DNA of 17,601 bases, taken from contig CAYGFI010000106.1 of the NCBI GenBank assembly GCA_964349045.1, forward strand, positions 1 through 17,601. The letters run 5' to 3'. A program made the position numbers and the translations under genes. This DNA is from JACJXF01 sp964349045. Lineage in GTDB: Bacteria > Bacteroidota > Bacteroidia > Bacteroidales > GCA-2748055. This document shows positions 14,779-17,601 of the stretch, piece after piece. A model generated the notes under the pieces. That model was not told the DNA's origin, ran no database searches, and saw only the letters and a program-made list of their open reading frames with translations. Every line of letters starts with the position of its first letter. Position 1 is the stretch's first letter.

Positions 14779-15935
14779 AAAAACTAAAGATTATAGCGGA
14801 CGACAAAATTCCGTTTCTCAGAGGAGCCATGGAGGGGTATGCTGACATGGTTTATTTGCCAGGGGCAAAAATTGGTCCATGGGATGTGAAGGATGCGGAT
14901 GCTATTATCGTCAGGACAAGGACGAATTGCAGCGCTTCCCTGTTGCATGGATCATCTGTTAAATTTATTGCTACAGCTACCATTGGTTATGATCATATTG
15001 ATACGGAATACTGCCAAAAAAACAATATTTTCTGGACCAATGCTCCAGGTTGTAATTCATCATCTGTTGAACAGTATTTAGTTTCTGCCTTGCTGACCTT
15101 GTCGGTTAAAAAGAATCTCAATCTTACCGGAATGAGCATGGCTGTTATTGGTGTTGGTAATGTGGGATCCAAAGTTGCCAGGGTTGCGGAAATTCTGGGA
15201 ATGAGAGCGCTCCTGAATGATCCTCCCCGCGCCATGGTTGAGGGACTGGATGGATTTGAATCCCTCGAAAAAATTAAAAAAGAAGCCGATATTATAAGTT
15301 TCCATGTACCTCTCAATTTTATTGGCCCATTTAAAACAGCAGGCATGGCTAACAAACATTTTTTCGATGGTTTGAAAAAGAAGGTAATACTTATTAATAC
15401 TTCGAGGGGTGAAATAATTAATGAGGACGATCTGATTGACGTAATCCGGAAATCGCGTATCAGTGATATCGTTCTGGATGTCTGGAATAGCGAACCTCAG
15501 ATCAATACCGCGCTTATGGAGGTGGCATCCATAGTTAGTCCTCATATTGCGGGTTATTCCACCGACGGAAAGGCAAACGGAACTAAAACCTGTATCCGGT
15601 CACTTAGCAGGTTTTTTCAACTGGGACTGGATAATTGGGCTCCCGAAAATGTACCTTTGCCGGAAAATACTCAGATTATTACAGATTGTTCCGGAAAAAC
15701 GGAAATTGATATCTTGCATGAAGTTTATACCCAGACTTATGATATTTTAGATGATGACACTGCACTAAGAACCAATGTTAAAGAATTTGAAGCCCATAGG
15801 GGTGGTTACCGGTTAAGAAGGGAACCAACTTCATACTCTGTCAAATTATTAAACAACTCCTGGACAGGTATAGAAGAAAAGTTAGAAAAACTGGGATTTT
15901 CTGTATTAGCGCCAAATTGTTTTTGTGAAATATAA
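14775..15935 (+). CDS. pdxB: 4-phosphoerythronate dehydrogenase-like (PdxB family)
   Basis: At 386 residues this fits PdxB (about 380), an NAD-dependent D-2-hydroxyacid dehydrogenase that oxidises 4-phospho-D-erythronate in DXP-independent steps of pyridoxal phosphate synthesis. Seen: the N-terminal KIIADDKIPF, the SSSVEQYLVSALL segment at 95-107, Rossmann VIGVGNVGSKVA at 124-135 with D149 ending strand 2, and catalytic R211 (NTSRGEII), E240 (NSEP) and H257 (SPHIAGYS). The C-terminal PdxB dimerisation domain is present (FEAHRGGYRLRREP). It overlaps the LarA-like gene by ATGA and is 11 nt from gnd, so translation is coupled. The operon context leaves open a catabolic role on another (phospho)aldonate. 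Confidence 0.85.
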   Translation: MKKLKIIADDKIPFLRGAMEGYADMVYLPGAKIGPWDVKDADAIIVRTRTNCSASLLHGSSVKFIATATIGYDHIDTEYCQKNNIFWTNAPGCNSSSVEQYLVSALLTLSVKKNLNLTGMSMAVIGVGNVGSKVARVAEILGMRALLNDPPRAMVEGLDGFESLEKIKKEADIISFHVPLNFIGPFKTAGMANKHFFDGLKKKVILINTSRGEIINEDDLIDVIRKSRISDIVLDVWNSEPQINTALMEVASIVSPHIAGYSTDGKANGTKTCIRSLSRFFQLGLDNWAPENVPLPENTQIITDCSGKTEIDILHEVYTQTYDILDDDTALRTNVKEFEAHRGGYRLRREPTSYSVKLLNNSWTGIEEKLEKLGFSVLAPNCFCEI

Positions 15936-15946
15936 AATATAAAAAA

Positions 15947-17395
15947 ATGAAAAAACTTGGAGATATTGGATTAATAGGTCTCGCTGTTATGGGCGAAAAC
16001 CTCGTTTTAAATATGGAAAGAAACGGATATACCGTGGCCGTATACAATCGTACCGTCGAAAAAGTCGATAAATTTGTTCAGGGCAGGGGAAAGGGAAAGA
16101 AATTTATCCCGGCTCATAGCATTCAGGAACTTGTAAGCTCACTGGAACGCCCACGGAAAGTAATGATGCTGGTTAAAGCAGGTAAACCTGTTGATGATTT
16201 TATTGATCAGTTAATTCCGTATCTCGAACCCGGTGATATTATTATTGATGGAGGAAATTCACATTTTCCGGATACGATCCGCCGAACAAAATATGTTGAA
16301 AGTAAAGGTTTTTTATTTATTGGTACCGGCGTTTCCGGCGGAGAAGAAGGAGCTTTGAACGGACCATCTATTATGCCTGGTGGTTCTCCCCAGGCATGGC
16401 CTCATGTTAAACCTATCTTTCAGAGTATTTCCGCTAAGGTTGATGGCCTTCCATGCTGCGATTGGGTTGGAAGCGATGGGGCCGGACATTTTGTGAAAAT
16501 GGTTCATAATGGTATCGAGTATGGCGATATGCAACTTATCTGTGAAGCTTATCAGATTATGAAATCCCTTTTGGGAATGGATGCTGCCGGGATGCACCAG
16601 GTATTTGCTGAATGGAATAAAGGTGATCTTGACAGCTACTTAATTGAAATAACCAGGGACATCCTGGGATATAATGAAAATGGTGAGGCTCTGGTAGAAA
16701 AAATTCTCGATACCGCGGGTCAGAAAGGTACAGGTAAATGGACAGCCGTAAGTGCTCTGGATATGGGTATCCCGCTTACTCTGATAGGGGAGTCCGTATT
16801 TGCACGTTGTCTCTCGGCACAGAAAGATGAAAGGGTTATCGCTTCAAAAATATTATCAGGACCAAAACCTGTTTTTCCAGGGGATAAAAAGCAATTCATT
16901 GAAGATATCAGGCAAGCACTTTATGCGTCAAAAATTATTTCGTATGCTCAGGGATATGCACTTCTGCGTGAGGCAGCGAAAGAATACAAATGGATTCTTA
17001 ATTATGGGGAAATTGCCCAGATGTGGAGAGGAGGATGTATAATCAGATCGGCATTTTTAGGAAAAATCACGTCGGCTTTTAAAACCAACCATGATTTGAT
17101 AAATCTGCTTCTTGATCCGTTCTTTAAGGGGAAAATCGATGCAGCGCAGGCAGGATGGAGAAGAACAGTATCTTCAGCGTTTAACAATGGAATTCCGGTT
17201 CCCGCATTCAGCAGCGCCCTTTCTTACTACGACGGTTATCGTTCCGAAAGGCTTCCTGCTAACCTGCTTCAGGCACAAAGGGATTACTTCGGCGCTCATA
17301 CCTATGAGAGAACTGATAAGCCCAGGGGAGAGTTTTTCCATACCAACTGGACTGGAAGAGGTGGGGATACTGCTTCGACGACTTATTCTGTGTAA
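15947..17395 (+). CDS. gnd: 6-phosphogluconate dehydrogenase, decarboxylating, NADP-type
   Basis: The 482-residue protein is full length for the long-chain Gnd. It oxidatively decarboxylates 6-phosphogluconate to ribulose-5-phosphate. It has GLIGLAVMGENLVLNM at 8-23, the NADP-specifying NRT at 34-36, DGGNSHFPDT, GTGVSGGEEGA, substrate-binding HFVKMVHNGIEYGDMQ with the catalytic lysine, and the C-terminal RDYFGAHTYERTD that reaches into the partner subunit. It closes the plus-strand operon. No glucose-6-phosphate dehydrogenase (zwf) or 6-phosphogluconolactonase (pgl) gene is nearby, which is unusual in position and suggests that its 6-phosphogluconate may come from gluconate rather than glucose-6-phosphate. 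Confidence 0.96.
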   Translation: MKKLGDIGLIGLAVMGENLVLNMERNGYTVAVYNRTVEKVDKFVQGRGKGKKFIPAHSIQELVSSLERPRKVMMLVKAGKPVDDFIDQLIPYLEPGDIIIDGGNSHFPDTIRRTKYVESKGFLFIGTGVSGGEEGALNGPSIMPGGSPQAWPHVKPIFQSISAKVDGLPCCDWVGSDGAGHFVKMVHNGIEYGDMQLICEAYQIMKSLLGMDAAGMHQVFAEWNKGDLDSYLIEITRDILGYNENGEALVEKILDTAGQKGTGKWTAVSALDMGIPLTLIGESVFARCLSAQKDERVIASKILSGPKPVFPGDKKQFIEDIRQALYASKIISYAQGYALLREAAKEYKWILNYGEIAQMWRGGCIIRSAFLGKITSAFKTNHDLINLLLDPFFKGKIDAAQAGWRRTVSSAFNNGIPVPAFSSALSYYDGYRSERLPANLLQAQRDYFGAHTYERTDKPRGEFFHTNWTGRGGDTASTTYSV

Positions 17396-17522
17396 ATTGA
17401 TATTATTGAAAAAAATTTTATAACAGAAACCCGGATTTTCCACTCATTTTTTTTACGAGGTGTTTCTTGTCTTAATTTTCATGTTAATAATAACTTAATC
17501 AATTTGTTAACGATTGTTAATA

Positions 17523-17547
17523 GATCCGGTGATCGGGTTATTTTTTT
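17523..17547 (+). terminator. Probable intrinsic terminator of the plus-strand operon
   Basis: ATCCG-GTGAT-CGGGT forms a 5-bp stem (one G-U pair, extendable by a further G-U) with a 5-nt loop, followed by TATTTTTTTAT. It is 128 nt past the gnd stop. The rest of 17396-17601 is AT-rich with no ORF I would call. Confidence 0.45.
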
Positions 17548-17601
17548 ATATACCTGAAACATTCCTGAGTATAAATAAATTTTATATTTTTTAAGGAATA
17601 A

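Overview
The window looks like a chromosomal segment of a Bacteroidota bacterium, probably an environmental Bacteroidales/Marinilabiliales-type organism. This is inferred from protein style (a LacI regulator of Bacteroidota type, an SDR-type mannonate oxidoreductase, PdxB), the general lack of Shine-Dalgarno sequences, one TAnnTTTG-like promoter element, AT-rich spacers and short degenerate tandem repeats between genes. It holds a hexuronate (galacturonate/glucuronate and unsaturated uronate) catabolic locus. No rRNA, tRNA, CRISPR array, transposase or phage gene was seen.

Left arm, all on the minus strand, reading from 7356 down to 115: tagaturonate epimerase uxaE, uronate isomerase uxaC, 5-keto-4-deoxyuronate isomerase kduI, the SDR dehydrogenase kduD, a previously easy-to-miss 26-codon membrane-peptide ORF, a KDPG aldolase (eda-like), and an ExuT-type MFS hexuronate transporter. 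Together they import hexuronates, isomerise galacturonate to tagaturonate and glucuronate to fructuronate, epimerise tagaturonate to fructuronate, convert the unsaturated uronate from pectin/alginate-type lyases to 2-keto-3-deoxygluconate (KDG), and cleave KDPG.

Right arm, all on the plus strand, from 7667 to 17395: a LacI-family regulator (TTG start), an SDR fructuronate reductase (uxuB type) 2 nt behind it, a PPi-type phosphofructokinase, a HAD phosphatase, a succinate-semialdehyde-type aldehyde dehydrogenase, a LarA-family (nickel-pincer) 2-hydroxyacid racemase/epimerase, a PdxB-like 4-phosphoerythronate dehydrogenase overlapping it by 4 nt, and decarboxylating 6-phosphogluconate dehydrogenase gnd 11 nt later. 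The divergent region 7357-7666 carries an octamer array and a LacI-like palindrome.

Two things stand out. (1) Mannonate dehydratase (UxuA) and KDG kinase are absent here, while a LarA-family enzyme with its full Ni-pincer residue set and Gnd are present. A LarA-family D-gluconate 2-epimerase is known, so a route fructuronate -> mannonate -> gluconate -> 6-phosphogluconate -> ribulose-5-phosphate can be proposed; it is a hypothesis. (2) Several spacers carry different short tandem repeats (periods 7, 8 and 9 nt). These include 48 heptamers in unbroken register between uxaE and uxaC with strong G-quadruplex potential in the transcript, inverted heptamer arrays flanking kduI, and two direct copies of an 80-90 nt repeat flanking the phosphofructokinase gene.
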